Positions 47,956-58,335 of a stretch of 64,000 nt of DNA are shown here, piece after piece. How positions within the stretch are numbered: position 1 is the first letter of the stretch; every line of letters begins with the position of its first letter. Both the position numbers and the translations under genes were made by a program. The notes under the pieces were generated by a model. The model was not told the DNA's origin and did not search any database. It saw only the letters and a program-made list of their open reading frames with translations. This stretch comes from Rhodoplanes sp. Z2-YC6860 (GTDB lineage Bacteria; Pseudomonadota; Alphaproteobacteria; Rhizobiales; Xanthobacteraceae): NCBI RefSeq assembly GCF_001579845.1, contig NZ_CP007440.1:558001-622000 (forward strand), in the 5' to 3' direction.

Positions 47956-48956
47956 TCAAACGTCGCTCCGTCCTCAAGCTGCTTGCTGCGAATGCCCTTG
48001 CAGCGCCTGCTATCATGACCGTGGCCCGGCCGGGCTTTGCCAAGGAGAAGATCACCTACGCCTATCTGCTCGATCCGGCTTATGACGCTGTCACCTGGGC
48101 GATGAGCAACGGCAAGGTGAAATCGGATCTGATCGACGTCGAGGCGCGCGGACTTGCGATCCCGCAGCTCATCCAGGCGACGTCGGCCAAGCAGTATGAT
48201 GTGATCATGACCGCGGTGATTGCGGTGCCGCCAGCCGCGGCGCGCGGTCTGGAATTGCGCGTGCTGTCGACGGCGCTGCAGCAGTCGGCCGCGGGCGAGG
48301 GCGCCGGCGTCTGGGTGAAGAGCGACTCGCCGATCAAGAGCCCCAAGGAGCTCAAGGGCAAGTCGCTCGGCTCATACGCATTGCGCTCGACCGGCTACAC
48401 CCAGATCCGGCTCGCGCTGATCAAGAAGTACGGTCTCAACGCCGCGCTCGAAGGCGGCGATCTCAAGCAGGTCGAGATCCAGGCGCCGAACCTTCCCGGC
48501 GCGCTCGCCGCCGGCCAGATCGATGCAGCGACGCTCATTCACAGCCAGGCGTTTCGCGCGTTGAAATCCGGCGAGTTCCGGGCGATCGCCGAGACCGGGC
48601 GCGATAACGTCGAAGTCTTCGGCATGCGCTTCATCAGCGCGCTCAACGTGTCCTATCCGGAGCGCCTTGCGCAGCGCCCGGAGGCCTTCAAGGAATTCAA
48701 CCGCATGTTCCGCGAGTCAGTGCGCTATGCGCTGGCGAACGGCGACGAGGTGTTCGGCGCGGTCGGCAAGCAGAACAACCTGCCGCCGGAGTTCTTCAAA
48801 TGGTGGTTCGAGAAGAGCTCTGATGTGCCCGGCATCTTCGACGAAGAGCACGCCAAGATCATCATGAAATTCTACGAGCTCTCCAAAGAGATCGGGATGA
48901 TCCAGGCATTCCCGGATATCCGGACGCTGGTCTGGGAGCACGCGCTGCGCGCCTGA
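47952..48956 (+). CDS. ABC transporter substrate-binding protein, NitT/TauT type
   Basis: 334 residues. Signal KRRSVLKLLAANALAAPAIM followed by KITYAYLLDPAYDAVTWAMS, a type-2 binding fold with SPKELKGKSLGSYALRSTG and AAGQIDAATLIHSQAF. The SPKDLKGK-type loop is the family hallmark. The ligand is not predictable; neighbours (amidohydrolase, esterase, cyclase) suggest an amide- or ester-bearing organic molecule rather than nitrate or taurine. One-base overlap with the next permease gene. Confidence 0.88.
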   Translation: MIKRRSVLKLLAANALAAPAIMTVARPGFAKEKITYAYLLDPAYDAVTWAMSNGKVKSDLIDVEARGLAIPQLIQATSAKQYDVIMTAVIAVPPAAARGLELRVLSTALQQSAAGEGAGVWVKSDSPIKSPKELKGKSLGSYALRSTGYTQIRLALIKKYGLNAALEGGDLKQVEIQAPNLPGALAAGQIDAATLIHSQAFRALKSGEFRAIAETGRDNVEVFGMRFISALNVSYPERLAQRPEAFKEFNRMFRESVRYALANGDEVFGAVGKQNNLPPEFFKWWFEKSSDVPGIFDEEHAKIIMKFYELSKEIGMIQAFPDIRTLVWEHALRA

Positions 48957-49753
48957 TGGTCGACACCGGCATCGCGCTTGCTCGTGAGGCCCCGGTGCGC
49001 GGCTGGTCCGCGCGGAATGTCGCCGCGCATCTGTTCACGGTGGCCTGTCTTGCGATCTGGGAGGGGGCGTCGCTGGTCGCGCCGTCCTACCTGCTGCCGG
49101 GACCTGTTCCCGTTGTGCAGCGGCTCTGGGTGTTCGTCACCAGCGCGCGCGATCTCGGCCATCTCGGCGCCTCGCTGTTTCACGTCGCCACCGCGATCGC
49201 GATCTCGTTCGTGATCGGTACGCTGCTCGCGCTCATTCCCTATTACGTGCCGGTGCTGCGCTTCGCGATCGAGCGCCGCATTGGCCCGTTCCTCAACGCG
49301 TTCTCGGCGATCGGCTGGACGCTGCTTTCGATCATGTGGTTCGGCGTGACGCCGTTCACCGTCATTTTCGCCATCAGCGCCGTTCTGGTGCCGTTTGCGC
49401 TGGTCAATATGACCGCGGGGCTCAACAACATCGACGCCGAGATGATCGAAATGGCGGGAAGCTTCACGCGCAAACGTTCGCGGATGTTCGCGCTGGTGAT
49501 CGTCCCATCGCTCTATCCGTTCATCTTCGCGACGCTGCGCATCATGTTCGGCGTGGCCTGGAAGGTGACGCTGACGGCCGAGCTGTTCGGCGGCAATTCG
49601 GGTCTGGGCTACATGATCAACCTGGCCCGCCAGGAGTTCGACACCACCACGATCTTTGCCGCCATCGTCCTGATCATCGCCTTCGTCCACGGCATGGACC
49701 GTTATGTGCTCGGTCCACTGCAGCAGAGCGTGTCGCGCCACTATGCCGGCTAG
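48956..49753 (+). CDS. ABC transporter permease (first of two)
   Basis: 265 residues, about six membrane helices, with the BPD_transp_1 EAA loop MIEMAGSFTRKRSRMFALVI contacting the ATPase. LNAFSAIGWTLLSIMWFGVT and TLTAELFGGNSGLGYMINLA are typical of SsuC/TauC permeases. Overlaps both neighbours. Paired with a different permease (49743), so the transporter is probably a heterodimer in the membrane. Confidence 0.9.
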   Translation: MVDTGIALAREAPVRGWSARNVAAHLFTVACLAIWEGASLVAPSYLLPGPVPVVQRLWVFVTSARDLGHLGASLFHVATAIAISFVIGTLLALIPYYVPVLRFAIERRIGPFLNAFSAIGWTLLSIMWFGVTPFTVIFAISAVLVPFALVNMTAGLNNIDAEMIEMAGSFTRKRSRMFALVIVPSLYPFIFATLRIMFGVAWKVTLTAELFGGNSGLGYMINLARQEFDTTTIFAAIVLIIAFVHGMDRYVLGPLQQSVSRHYAG

Positions 49754-50513
49754 AGCGACATCCATCCGCACCGTGATCGCCGAGCGGCTGATCGGCGAGG
49801 GCGTCGTCGTGCTTGCGCTCGTGGCCTGGTGGCTCGCCGCGCGCGGGCTGCCGGAATTCATCCTGCCCGGTCCGCTTCCGGTGGGGAAGCGGCTGGCCGA
49901 ACTGTTCGTGACGCCGGAATTCCTGTTTCACATGGCGGCTTCGGCGTGGCGGGTGCTGGTCGCGATCGTGGTCGCGATGCTGATCGGTGGCGGGCTCGCG
50001 TTTCTCGCCTGGGGCGTGCCGTGGCTCGAGACCGTGGTCGAGGACCGCATCAAGCCGGTGCTCAACTCGTTTCCCTCGATCGGCTGGGCGATCCTCGCTG
50101 CGATCTGGTTCGATCCCGGCGACTTCGGCGTGATCTTCGTCGAGATCGCGATCCTGATCCCGTTCTGCCTGATCAATATCGCCGAGGGCCTGCGCAACAT
50201 CGACCGCGAGCTGATGGAGATGGGCCGGAGCTTCACGCGCGACCGCGCGCGCATCCTGTTCCGGCTGACGCTGCCGCTCCTGGTGCCTTATGGCCTGTCG
50301 GCGACGCGCATCGCCTACGGCATTGCCTGGAAGATCGCGCTGGTCGCAGAACTGCTCGGTGCGCCGAGCGGGCTCGGCTATCTGATGCTGCGCGCCCAGA
50401 CCGCGGCCGACAGCACGACGTTCCTTGCCACCTGCTTCGCCATCGTGCTGATTTTCGTTCTCGGCGAGCGGCTGGTGATCGTGCCGCTGGAGCGGCGCTT
50501 TGCGCGCCGCTGA
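49743..50513 (+). CDS. ABC transporter permease (second of two)
   Basis: 256 residues with the same fold: VAWWLAARGLPEFILPGPLP, LNSFPSIGWAILAAIWFDPG, EAA loop LMEMGRSFTRDRARILFRLT, LVAELLGAPSGLGYLMLRAQ. Overlaps the first permease by 11 bases. The shared wording (IGW...FxxxxF, SFTR) shows the pair arose by duplication. Two permease genes are unusual for NitT/TauT systems, which normally use a homodimer. Confidence 0.9.
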   Translation: MPARATSIRTVIAERLIGEGVVVLALVAWWLAARGLPEFILPGPLPVGKRLAELFVTPEFLFHMAASAWRVLVAIVVAMLIGGGLAFLAWGVPWLETVVEDRIKPVLNSFPSIGWAILAAIWFDPGDFGVIFVEIAILIPFCLINIAEGLRNIDRELMEMGRSFTRDRARILFRLTLPLLVPYGLSATRIAYGIAWKIALVAELLGAPSGLGYLMLRAQTAADSTTFLATCFAIVLIFVLGERLVIVPLERRFARR

Positions 50514-50531
50514 AGACGGAGTTGCACAGTG

Positions 50532-52031
<1,500 letters not shown>

Positions 52032-52037
52032 CCGGCC

Positions 52038-52745
52038 ATGCATTCCGTCACGGTGCGTAAGGAGATCGCCGACCGGGTGCTGCAGCGCCGCGGCCGTTAT
52101 CACCTGTTCGACCGGCTCGATCCGGCACGCACCGCGCTGGTGGTGATCGACATGCAGGGGACGTTCTGTGCACCGGGAAGCCCGGCCGAGGTGGCGGCGT
52201 CGCGCGGCATTGTCGAGCCGATCAACGGGCTCACTGGAGAGCTTCGCAAGCTCGGCGTTCCGGTCATCTGGGTGCTGCACGCCAACAACCGGATCGGCGG
52301 CAAAAGCGACTGGGAGCTGTTCTTCAACACCATCGTGGCCGACGCCGTGAAGGAGAAGACGCTGGAAAGCCTCGCGGCCGAAAAGCAGGAAGTCTGGTCC
52401 GGGCTCGTCACGGCGCCGGCCGACCACACGGTGCTGAAGAACCGCTACAGCGCGCTCATCCAGGGCTCGTCGCAGCTCGAGCGGACGTTGCGCGGCATGG
52501 GGATCGACACCGTGCTGATCGCGGGCACCAAGACCAACGTCTGCTGCGAGTCGACCGCACGCGACGCCATGATGCTGGACTTCAAGGTGGTGATGGTCGA
52601 GGACTGTTGCGCAGCTTTGTCGGATGACGAGCACCGCTCGGCGCTGGAGAACGTTATCCAGCAGTTCGGCGACGTGATGACGGCAAGCGAGGTGCTGGCG
52701 CGGCTGCGGCAGATCGAGAACGAGCCGGTAAAGAACCCGCCGTAA
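52038..52745 (+). CDS. Cysteine hydrolase of the isochorismatase family
   Basis: 235 residues. The Asp-Lys-Cys triad is visible: ALVVIDMQGTFCAPG, then Lys in TVLKNRYSALIQGSS, and GTKTNVCCESTARDAMMLDF with the nucleophile Cys (two adjacent Cys). Members are amidases (nicotinamidase, N-carbamoylsarcosine amidase, ureidoacrylate amidase) or isochorismatases; the context favours an amidase. Six bases after the esterase stop. Confidence 0.87.
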   Translation: MHSVTVRKEIADRVLQRRGRYHLFDRLDPARTALVVIDMQGTFCAPGSPAEVAASRGIVEPINGLTGELRKLGVPVIWVLHANNRIGGKSDWELFFNTIVADAVKEKTLESLAAEKQEVWSGLVTAPADHTVLKNRYSALIQGSSQLERTLRGMGIDTVLIAGTKTNVCCESTARDAMMLDFKVVMVEDCCAALSDDEHRSALENVIQQFGDVMTASEVLARLRQIENEPVKNPP

Positions 52746-52764
52746 CGTCAACCGGGAAACGCTC

Positions 52765-53457
52765 ATGATTCTGATCGATCTCAGCCGCGACATCGAGCAC
52801 AAGATGCAGGTGTTGCCGAACCATCCGCAGGTCATCATCACAACGTTCTCGACTCATGACGAGCAGCGGATGGCCGACGGCTACAGCTTCTCCTCGGCCA
52901 CCATGGCGCTGGTGCTGGGCGATCATGCCGGCACCCATGTGGACGCACCCAAGCACTTCGATGCCGATCCCAAGGCCAAATCGATCGACGAAATGCCGCT
53001 GGAAAATTTCTTCACCGAGGCAGTGTGTCTCGACCTCTCGCACAAGCCGCTCAAGTCGGACATCTCGATCGACGATCTGGAGAAGGCCATCGCGGCCGCG
53101 GGCGTTGAGATCAAGCCCAAGGACACCGTGCTGCTGCACATGGACTTCTATCGGCGCACCCAAGGCACGCCGGCGTTCATCACCGACTTTCCGGGGTTGA
53201 CCAAAGAATCGGCCACTTGGCTCGGAAAGAAAGGCATCGGCATGTTCGGCGTCGAGGCGGTGAGCCCGGGGCGCACCGGACGCAACAATTTCGAGGTGCA
53301 CCATGTCTGCCGCGACATGGGTTTCACGCACATGGAGGGGCTGGTGAACCTCGACAAGCTGGTCGGCAAGGGCCGCTTCAAGTTCATCGGCTTTCCGATC
53401 AAGATTAAAGGCGGCACCGGCGCGCCGATCCGCGCCGTGGCCTGGCTCGATGGTTGA
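52765..53457 (+). CDS. Cyclase-family hydrolase (kynurenine formamidase-like)
   Basis: 230 residues of the PF04199 cyclase fold. The metal-binding motif HxGTHxDxPxH is in DHAGTHVDAPKHFDADPKAK; LIDLSRDIEHKMQV opens the protein and VLLHMDFYRR follows. Members hydrolyse N-formylkynurenine (KynB), isatin or other cyclic amides. With a 3-hydroxyanthranilate dioxygenase 12 kb away in the same island, a role in kynurenine-type metabolism is possible but not shown. Nineteen bases after the cysteine hydrolase gene. Confidence 0.87.
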   Translation: MILIDLSRDIEHKMQVLPNHPQVIITTFSTHDEQRMADGYSFSSATMALVLGDHAGTHVDAPKHFDADPKAKSIDEMPLENFFTEAVCLDLSHKPLKSDISIDDLEKAIAAAGVEIKPKDTVLLHMDFYRRTQGTPAFITDFPGLTKESATWLGKKGIGMFGVEAVSPGRTGRNNFEVHHVCRDMGFTHMEGLVNLDKLVGKGRFKFIGFPIKIKGGTGAPIRAVAWLDG

Positions 53458-53483
53458 TTGTTTGCCGGTGAGCGCTCTCAACC

Positions 53484-53597
53484 CGCCTCGTCCTGAGGAG
53501 CGGCCGCAGGCCGCGTCTCGAAGGGCGGGGCGGCCACCGAAGCCACCCCATCCTTCGAGACGCGCAGCTTCGCTGCGCTCCTCAGGATGAGGTGGGG
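53484..53597. repeat. Intergenic palindromic repeat (CTGAGGAG family), copy 2
   Basis: Arms CGTCCTGAGGAGCGGCCGCA...CGTCTCGAAGGGCGGGGCGG and CATCCTTCGAGACGCGCAGC...GCTCCTCAGGATGAGG are inverted copies. Core words match 1331-1431. It closes the esterase-amidase-cyclase operon and may end its transcript. Confidence 0.78.
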
Positions 53598-53643
53598 AGA
53601 GAACAGCGTTCGCGGCGATAGGCCTATCTGCTAAACAGGAATC

Positions 53644-54327
53644 ATGATTCGACGGATCGCCATCGCAGTCATCATGTTGTCGCTCACGCCCGCCGCAGCA
53701 CTGCCGAAAGACCAGCCGCGACCCGACACGTTCGTCGATGTGACGACGATCGCGCCCGGCATTCTGATCGAGGCGCGTTACGCCACTGCTCACAATTTCG
53801 TCGGTCACGTGATCGACGGGTACGAGAGGCCGATCTGCTATCTCACCAAGCCGGCGGCGGCGGCGCTGGCACAGGTGGTGGCCGATCTCGAGACGCGCGG
53901 GCTGACGCTCAAGGTCTATGACTGCTACCGGCCGGAGCGTGCCGTGGCGCACTTCGCGCGCTGGGCGCAGAATCTCGGCGACACGAAAATGAAGGCCGAG
54001 TTCTATCCGCATGTCGACAAGAGCACGCTGTTTCGCGACGGTTACATCGCGTCGCGCTCCGGCCATTCGCGCGGCTCGACCACGGATCTGACGCTGGCGC
54101 GCCGCTCGGATGGGCAGCCGCTCGACATGGGCACGCCGTTCGATTTCTTCAGCCCGCACTCGTGGCCGTCGGACAGAAGCGTGAGCGCGGAGGCACAGGC
54201 CAACCGCGCGCTGCTCGCGCAGGCGATGCGCAAGCGCGGGTTCTATCCTTACGACAAGGAGTGGTGGCACTTCACGCTGCGCCACGAGCCCTATCCGCAG
54301 ACCTATTTCGATTTCGTCGTGCGCTAG
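53644..54327 (+). CDS. ddpX: D-alanyl-D-alanine dipeptidase (VanX/DdpX, M15D)
   Basis: 227 residues. Signal RRIAIAVIMLSLTPAAALPK places it in the periplasm. Zinc site: SGHSRGSTTDLTL (SxHxxGxxxD) and EWWHFTL; the Arg in VYDCYRPERAVAHF stabilises the transition state. Hydrolyses free D-Ala-D-Ala, in Gram-negatives a turnover activity for wall peptides rather than vancomycin resistance. Followed by an intrinsic terminator; likely monocistronic. Confidence 0.92.
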   Translation: MIRRIAIAVIMLSLTPAAALPKDQPRPDTFVDVTTIAPGILIEARYATAHNFVGHVIDGYERPICYLTKPAAAALAQVVADLETRGLTLKVYDCYRPERAVAHFARWAQNLGDTKMKAEFYPHVDKSTLFRDGYIASRSGHSRGSTTDLTLARRSDGQPLDMGTPFDFFSPHSWPSDRSVSAEAQANRALLAQAMRKRGFYPYDKEWWHFTLRHEPYPQTYFDFVVR

Positions 54328-54338
54328 CCTTAAACGGA

Positions 54339-54363
54339 AAACCCGGCTCGTTGAGCCGGGTTT
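54339..54363 (+). terminator. Intrinsic terminator after the dipeptidase gene
   Basis: AAACCCGGCTC GTT GAGCCGGGTTT: an eleven-base perfect stem with a three-base loop, eleven bases after the stop, ending in TTT. Confidence 0.85.
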
Positions 54364-54509
54364 GGCCGGGCGGCGATCAGCCGCCTTCGCAGTTCAATGT
54401 CCCACTCGCCGAAGAATTCTTCCGCAAGTTACGCCAGCGGAAGTTACGCCTGAGTGTGTCACGTCGCGCCACATCAATGCGGCAATCGGGCCGCAGTTCC
54501 CTCTTGCAC

Positions 54510-54539
54510 AAAAAAAGCGGGAGGCATTGCTGCCTCCCG
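54510..54539 (-). terminator. Strong minus-strand intrinsic terminator
   Basis: On the minus strand CGGGAGGCA GCAA TGCCTCCCG is followed by CTTTTTTT: a perfect nine-base stem and a seven-base T-run. No annotated minus-strand gene ends here; the nearest large one upstream (54800-55045) has its own hairpin at 54754-54777. Confidence 0.85.
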
Positions 54540-54588
54540 AAGGGACTGCTGGGGATTAGCGTCGGTCTGACGACGCCTCGCGGTTCGC

Positions 54589-54666
54589 TCACATGGTCGA
54601 GCGCGAGTTCTGGGCGCTGTTGCTTGTGATTTTCAGTGCCCGTATCAGCGAATTTCGTATTGCCAT
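54589..54666 (-). CDS. Possible 25-residue small protein, or part of a small RNA
   Basis: An ATG at 54666 opens MAIRNSLIRALKITSNSAQN and then SRSTM, basic and Ser/Asn-rich, ending 50 bases before a strong minus-strand terminator. The ribosome site (TTAGG) is weak. The stretch between the two minus-strand hairpins (54540-54753) is just the size of a small RNA with a leader, so a non-coding transcript is an equal reading. No family was recognised. Confidence 0.35.
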   Translation of the reverse strand: MAIRNSLIRALKITSNSAQNSRSTM

Positions 54667-54753
54667 TGCAGCCTAATATGGGCGCGTTCTCAACGTGTTG
54701 GTTTGCCGCGTGACAATGGACCGCAGTTCAAAATGATGGGCCGGAATGCGCAA

Positions 54754-54777
54754 ACGGGGAGCCTTGCGGCTCCCCGT
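54754..54777 (-). terminator. Hairpin terminator after the small secreted protein gene
   Basis: Ten-base perfect stem ACGGGGAGCC / GGCTCCCCGT with a four-base loop; on the minus strand it ends in GTTTGCG. It lies 23 bases after the stop of 54800-55045. Confidence 0.65.
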
Positions 54778-54799
54778 CAGCGAAACAAAACAACGAGGA

Positions 54800-55045
54800 T
54801 CAAAGGCTCGTGCGGGTGTTCTTGCCGTACGGCTTATAGGGCTTGAAATTCTCGTTCTTCTTGGTGCTGAGAATCAGCATTGCAGGCAGCACGCCAATGG
54901 CCGGAAGCGGATGCGCCATCGGCTGCGGTGCCTGTGCCTGCGGCGCGGGAGCATGCCTCTTCGACTTGGCGAAAGCGGGTGCTGCGGCAAACGTGCCGGC
55001 GGCGAGGACGGCCGCGGCCGCGATGGTGCTGATGGTTTTACGCAA
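54800..55045 (-). CDS. Small secreted, Pro/Ala/His-rich protein
   Basis: 81 residues. TTG start at 55045 with GGGGAG seven bases upstream; RKTISTIAAAAVLAAGTFAA then APAFAKS is a clear signal peptide with AFA-K cleavage. The mature part is basic and Pro-rich (SKRHAPAPQAQAPQPMAHPL), with a hydrophobic stretch PAIGVLPAMLIL, and ends NENFKPYKPYGKNTRTSL. Unknown function; may be an envelope peptide. Has its own hairpin terminator. Confidence 0.65.
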   Translation of the reverse strand: MRKTISTIAAAAVLAAGTFAAAPAFAKSKRHAPAPQAQAPQPMAHPLPAIGVLPAMLILSTKKNENFKPYKPYGKNTRTSL

Positions 55046-55190
55046 GGTATGTCTCCCCTCGTGATGCTCGTTGTTGATGGCTCGCTTGTGCGAGGCCGGA
55101 ACGAGTGGAGGGGACACCATCCATCGCGGCAATTTGCTCGATTGCCGCGCGTCATTTGACCGCAGGAATTTAACTGACAAGCACGCGCAA

Positions 55191-56333
55191 TTACGCGCCG
55201 CCGAGCACGAGATCGTCGCGGTGGACCATCTCGGCGCGGCCCTCGATGCCGAGGATGAGCAGAATGTCGCTCGACGATTTGCGCATGATTTTGGCGGCGT
55301 CGCCGGCGTCGTAGGCCACAAGTCCGCGACCGATCTCGGCGCCGTCGGGACCGCGGATCACCACCGCGTCGCCGCGGCCGAAGTTGCCGTCGACGCGGAT
55401 CACACCTGCGGGTAGCAGGCTCTTCCCACTGCGCAGTGCTGAGGCCGCGCCCGCATCGATGGTGAGCGTGCCCTTGGGTTCGAGCGAGCCCGCGATCCAG
55501 CGTTTGCGCGACGTGACCGGATTGCCCGAGGCGAGAAACCAGGTGGCGCGCGCGCCGCTCTCGATCGATTTCAAGGGATGATCGACATGGCCCGACGCGA
55601 TCACCATGTGCGTGCCCGCCGTGGTTGCGATCTTGCCGGCCTCGACCTTGGTGCGCATGCCGCCGCGCGAATGGTCGGAGGCCGCGTCACCCGCCATCGC
55701 CTCGATCTCGGCGCCGATGCGCGGCACCAGCGGAATGTGCCTGGCGTTTGGATTGTTCGCCGGCGGTGCGTCGTAGAGTCCGTCGATGTCGGAGAGCAGC
55801 ACCAGCAGATCGGCGCTCACCATGGTGGCGACGCGCGCGGCAAGCCGGTCGTTGTCGCCGTAGCGGATCTCGCTGGTGGCAACCGTGTCGTTCTCGTTGA
55901 TGACGGGGACGCTGCGCCATTCCAGAAGCTTATCGATGGTCGAGCGGGCGTTGAGATAGCGGCGGCGCTCTTCGGTGTCATCGAGCGTCACAAGAATCTG
56001 GCTCGCGGTGATGTCGTGGCGGCCGAGCACCTCGGACCACGTGCGCGCCAGTGCGATCTGGCCCACGGCGGCCGCGGCCTGGCTGTCCTCGAGCTTCAGC
56101 ACGCCACGCGGCAGTTTCAACACCGAGCGTCCGAGCGCGATCGAGCCCGACGACACCACCATGACGTCGCGCTTGCCCTTGTGCAGCCGGGCGATGTCGT
56201 CAGCGAGCGAGGCGAGCCAGCTCTCCTTGACACGGCCAGCGGCCGAATCGACGAGCAGCGACGAGCCGACCTTGATGACGATGCGGCGGAAGTCGGTGAG
56301 AGCAGGAGTCTTTGTGGGCGCCTTGGCGGACAT
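55191..56333 (-). CDS. proB: Glutamate 5-kinase
   Basis: First step of proline synthesis. 380 residues: amino-acid kinase domain ([93 protein letters not shown]) and a C-terminal PUA domain ([18 protein letters not shown]). Feedback by proline is the family rule. Same strand as obgE, from which it is separated by an inserted LysR/SDR/Rieske block. Confidence 0.96.
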   Translation of the reverse strand: MSAKAPTKTPALTDFRRIVIKVGSSLLVDSAAGRVKESWLASLADDIARLHKGKRDVMVVSSGSIALGRSVLKLPRGVLKLEDSQAAAAVGQIALARTWSEVLGRHDITASQILVTLDDTEERRRYLNARSTIDKLLEWRSVPVINENDTVATSEIRYGDNDRLAARVATMVSADLLVLLSDIDGLYDAPPANNPNARHIPLVPRIGAEIEAMAGDAASDHSRGGMRTKVEAGKIATTAGTHMVIASGHVDHPLKSIESGARATWFLASGNPVTSRKRWIAGSLEPKGTLTIDAGAASALRSGKSLLPAGVIRVDGNFGRGDAVVIRGPDGAEIGRGLVAYDAGDAAKIMRKSSSDILLILGIEGRAEMVHRDDLVLGGA

Positions 56334-56404
56334 GACGGTGTTGCGAAAATCCCAACAGAATCGCGCCTATCCAACATAGGACGGCCGGGAAGTCCATTGT
56401 GGGG

Positions 56405-57319
56405 TCAGGCGGCAGGGAGGCCGGCCGCCGGCGCGCGGGCGGCGAACTCCCTGGCCAGCCAGTCGATGAAGACGCGCACCCGGGGCGATAGCTGCCGGCT
56501 GTGCGGATAGAGCGCCGAAACCGGCGTGGGCGAGGGCCTGAAATCCGGCAGGGCCTCGACCAAGGTGCCGGCCGCGAGATGAGGCTCCACGTGATAGAGC
56601 GGCACCTGGATCAAGCCGAGCCCCTGCACGGCCAGCGCCACGCTGGTCTCACCGCCCGTGACCGTCACGGTGGCAGGCAGCGTGACATGGCGCAGCGTGC
56701 CGTTCACGGTGAACTCCAGCGGCAGCACGTTGCCGGTTCGCGAGGAGACGAAGCCGATCATGCGGTGGCCTTCGAGATCGTCGGGCGTGCGCGGCCGCCC
56801 GAATTTTTCGAGATAGTCTGCGCTGGCGCACGTCACCTCGATCAGCGTGCCGACGCGCCGGCCGATCATGGTGCTGTCGCCGAGTGCGCCCGCGCGCACC
56901 ACGCAATCGATGCCCTCGCGAATGAGATCGACCAGCCGGTCGCCCTCGCCGATATGCAGCTGCAGGTCGGGATATTCGGCGAGGAAGCGCGGCAACCCGG
57001 GCAGCAGGAAATGCCGCGCCATGGTGCCGTGCACGTCGATGCGGAGAAGCCCGCGCGGTTTGACGCCGGTGAACGCGCCTTCGGCTTCTTCGATGTCGGC
57101 GACGATGGTGAGGCAGCGGCGGTAATAGGCTTCGCCGTCGAGGGTCGGGCTGACGTGGCGGGTGGTGCGCTGGAGCAGCCGGACGCCGAGGCGCGTTTCG
57201 AGCTGCTGCACCGTCTCGGTCACGGTGGAGCGCGGCAGGCCGAGATCGCTGGCGGCGAGCGTGAAACTCCTCCGCTCCACGATCCGGGCGAACAGCCGCA
57301 TGGCGTCGAGCCGGTCCAA
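56405..57319 (-). CDS. LysR-family transcriptional regulator
   Basis: 304 residues. Helix-turn-helix LFARIVERRSFTLAASDLGL and RSTVTETVQQLETRLGVRLL; effector domain GLLRIDVHGTMARHFLLPGL and GIDCVVRAGALGDSTMIGRR as in the CrgA/DmlR group. TTG start at 57319 with GGGAA upstream; ATG 57301 is the alternative. Divergent from the SDR gene at 57433, the typical arrangement for a regulator and its target. Confidence 0.9.
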   Translation of the reverse strand: MDRLDAMRLFARIVERRSFTLAASDLGLPRSTVTETVQQLETRLGVRLLQRTTRHVSPTLDGEAYYRRCLTIVADIEEAEGAFTGVKPRGLLRIDVHGTMARHFLLPGLPRFLAEYPDLQLHIGEGDRLVDLIREGIDCVVRAGALGDSTMIGRRVGTLIEVTCASADYLEKFGRPRTPDDLEGHRMIGFVSSRTGNVLPLEFTVNGTLRHVTLPATVTVTGGETSVALAVQGLGLIQVPLYHVEPHLAAGTLVEALPDFRPSPTPVSALYPHSRQLSPRVRVFIDWLAREFAARAPAAGLPAA

Positions 57320-57432
57320 ATCAATTATTCCCGATATCCGAATTAAGATGCCAATTTATGCCAGATTATCTGCTTTGAGTGAATGGCTAGGTTCGCCCCA
57401 TGGAAATTCAATTCCCAAGGATGGAGGCTCAA

Positions 57433-58173
57433 ATGACCAGCCAGACCAACAAGGTCGCGATCGTGACCGGCGCGTCGCGCGGCATCGGCGCCGCGGTGGC
57501 GCAACGGCTCGCCACGGACGGCTTCACGGTCGTCGTCAATTATTCCGGCAGCCAGGCCGAGGCCGAGGCGGTGGTTCGCAAGATCGAGGCGGCCGGCGGC
57601 CGGGCGCTAGCCGCCAAGGCCGATGTCAGCGATCCGGCCGCGATGCGGCGGCTGTTCGATTCGGCGGAGGCCGCGTTCGGCGGCGTCGATGTGCTGGTGA
57701 ACAACGCCGGCATCATGCAGGTGACGAAGCTCGCCGACGCCGACGATACGATGTTCGACCGGCACATCGCAGTCAATCTCAAGGGCACGTTCAACGGCAT
57801 GCGCGAGGCCGCGAAGCGACTGCGCAACGGCGGCCGCATCATCAACTTCTCGACCAGCGTCATTGGACTGCGCGCCGAAGGTTACGGCGTCTACGGCGCG
57901 ACCAAAGCCGCGATCGAAGCCATGACGCAGATCCTGTCGAAGGAGATGCGCGGCCGCGCGATCACGGTCAATGCGGTGGCGCCAGGTCCGACCGCGACCG
58001 ATCTGTTCCTCAAGGGCAAGTCCGAGCAGCTCATCGACCACATGGCGAAGCTCAACCCGCTGGAGCGGCTCGGCACACCGGAGGACATCGCGGGCGCGGT
58101 GTCGTTCCTCGCCGGACCCGACGGCGCCTGGATCAACGGTCAGGTGCTGCGCGCCAATGGCGGGATGGTGTGA
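57433..58173 (+). CDS. SDR family oxidoreductase, FabG-like
   Basis: 246 residues. TGASRGIGAAVAQRL cofactor loop, VLVNNAGIMQVTKL, catalytic Tyr/Lys in GYGVYGATKAAIEAM, and GQVLRANGGMV at the end. ARG at the end of beta-2 region suggests NADPH. ATG 57433 has AGGATGGAGG five bases upstream; 57400 is an alternative with less support. Regulated probably by the divergent LysR; substrate unknown. Confidence 0.9.
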   Translation: MTSQTNKVAIVTGASRGIGAAVAQRLATDGFTVVVNYSGSQAEAEAVVRKIEAAGGRALAAKADVSDPAAMRRLFDSAEAAFGGVDVLVNNAGIMQVTKLADADDTMFDRHIAVNLKGTFNGMREAAKRLRNGGRIINFSTSVIGLRAEGYGVYGATKAAIEAMTQILSKEMRGRAITVNAVAPGPTATDLFLKGKSEQLIDHMAKLNPLERLGTPEDIAGAVSFLAGPDGAWINGQVLRANGGMV

Positions 58174-58335
58174 GCGGTCGATCACATTGACGAGCGCGTG
58201 CAGGGCTGGCGCTGGAAATTCCTTCGCCAGCCCTTATGTCGATTTTGACTCGAGGATCGATCCGAGCGGGCATTAGTGTCGGATGGGTCGATCAGCCGCG
58301 AGCCGGGCGACGCGAAGCTTTGGAGCCTGGCCGTC

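Noticed and set aside
53644-54327. Vancomycin-resistance function
   Set aside because: VanX-type fold alone in a Gram-negative genome, without vanH or vanA neighbours, fits D-Ala-D-Ala turnover (DdpX) rather than resistance.
54377-54592. 71-codon minus-strand frame
   Set aside because: It reads straight through the strong minus-strand terminator at 54510-54539, which argues against translation.
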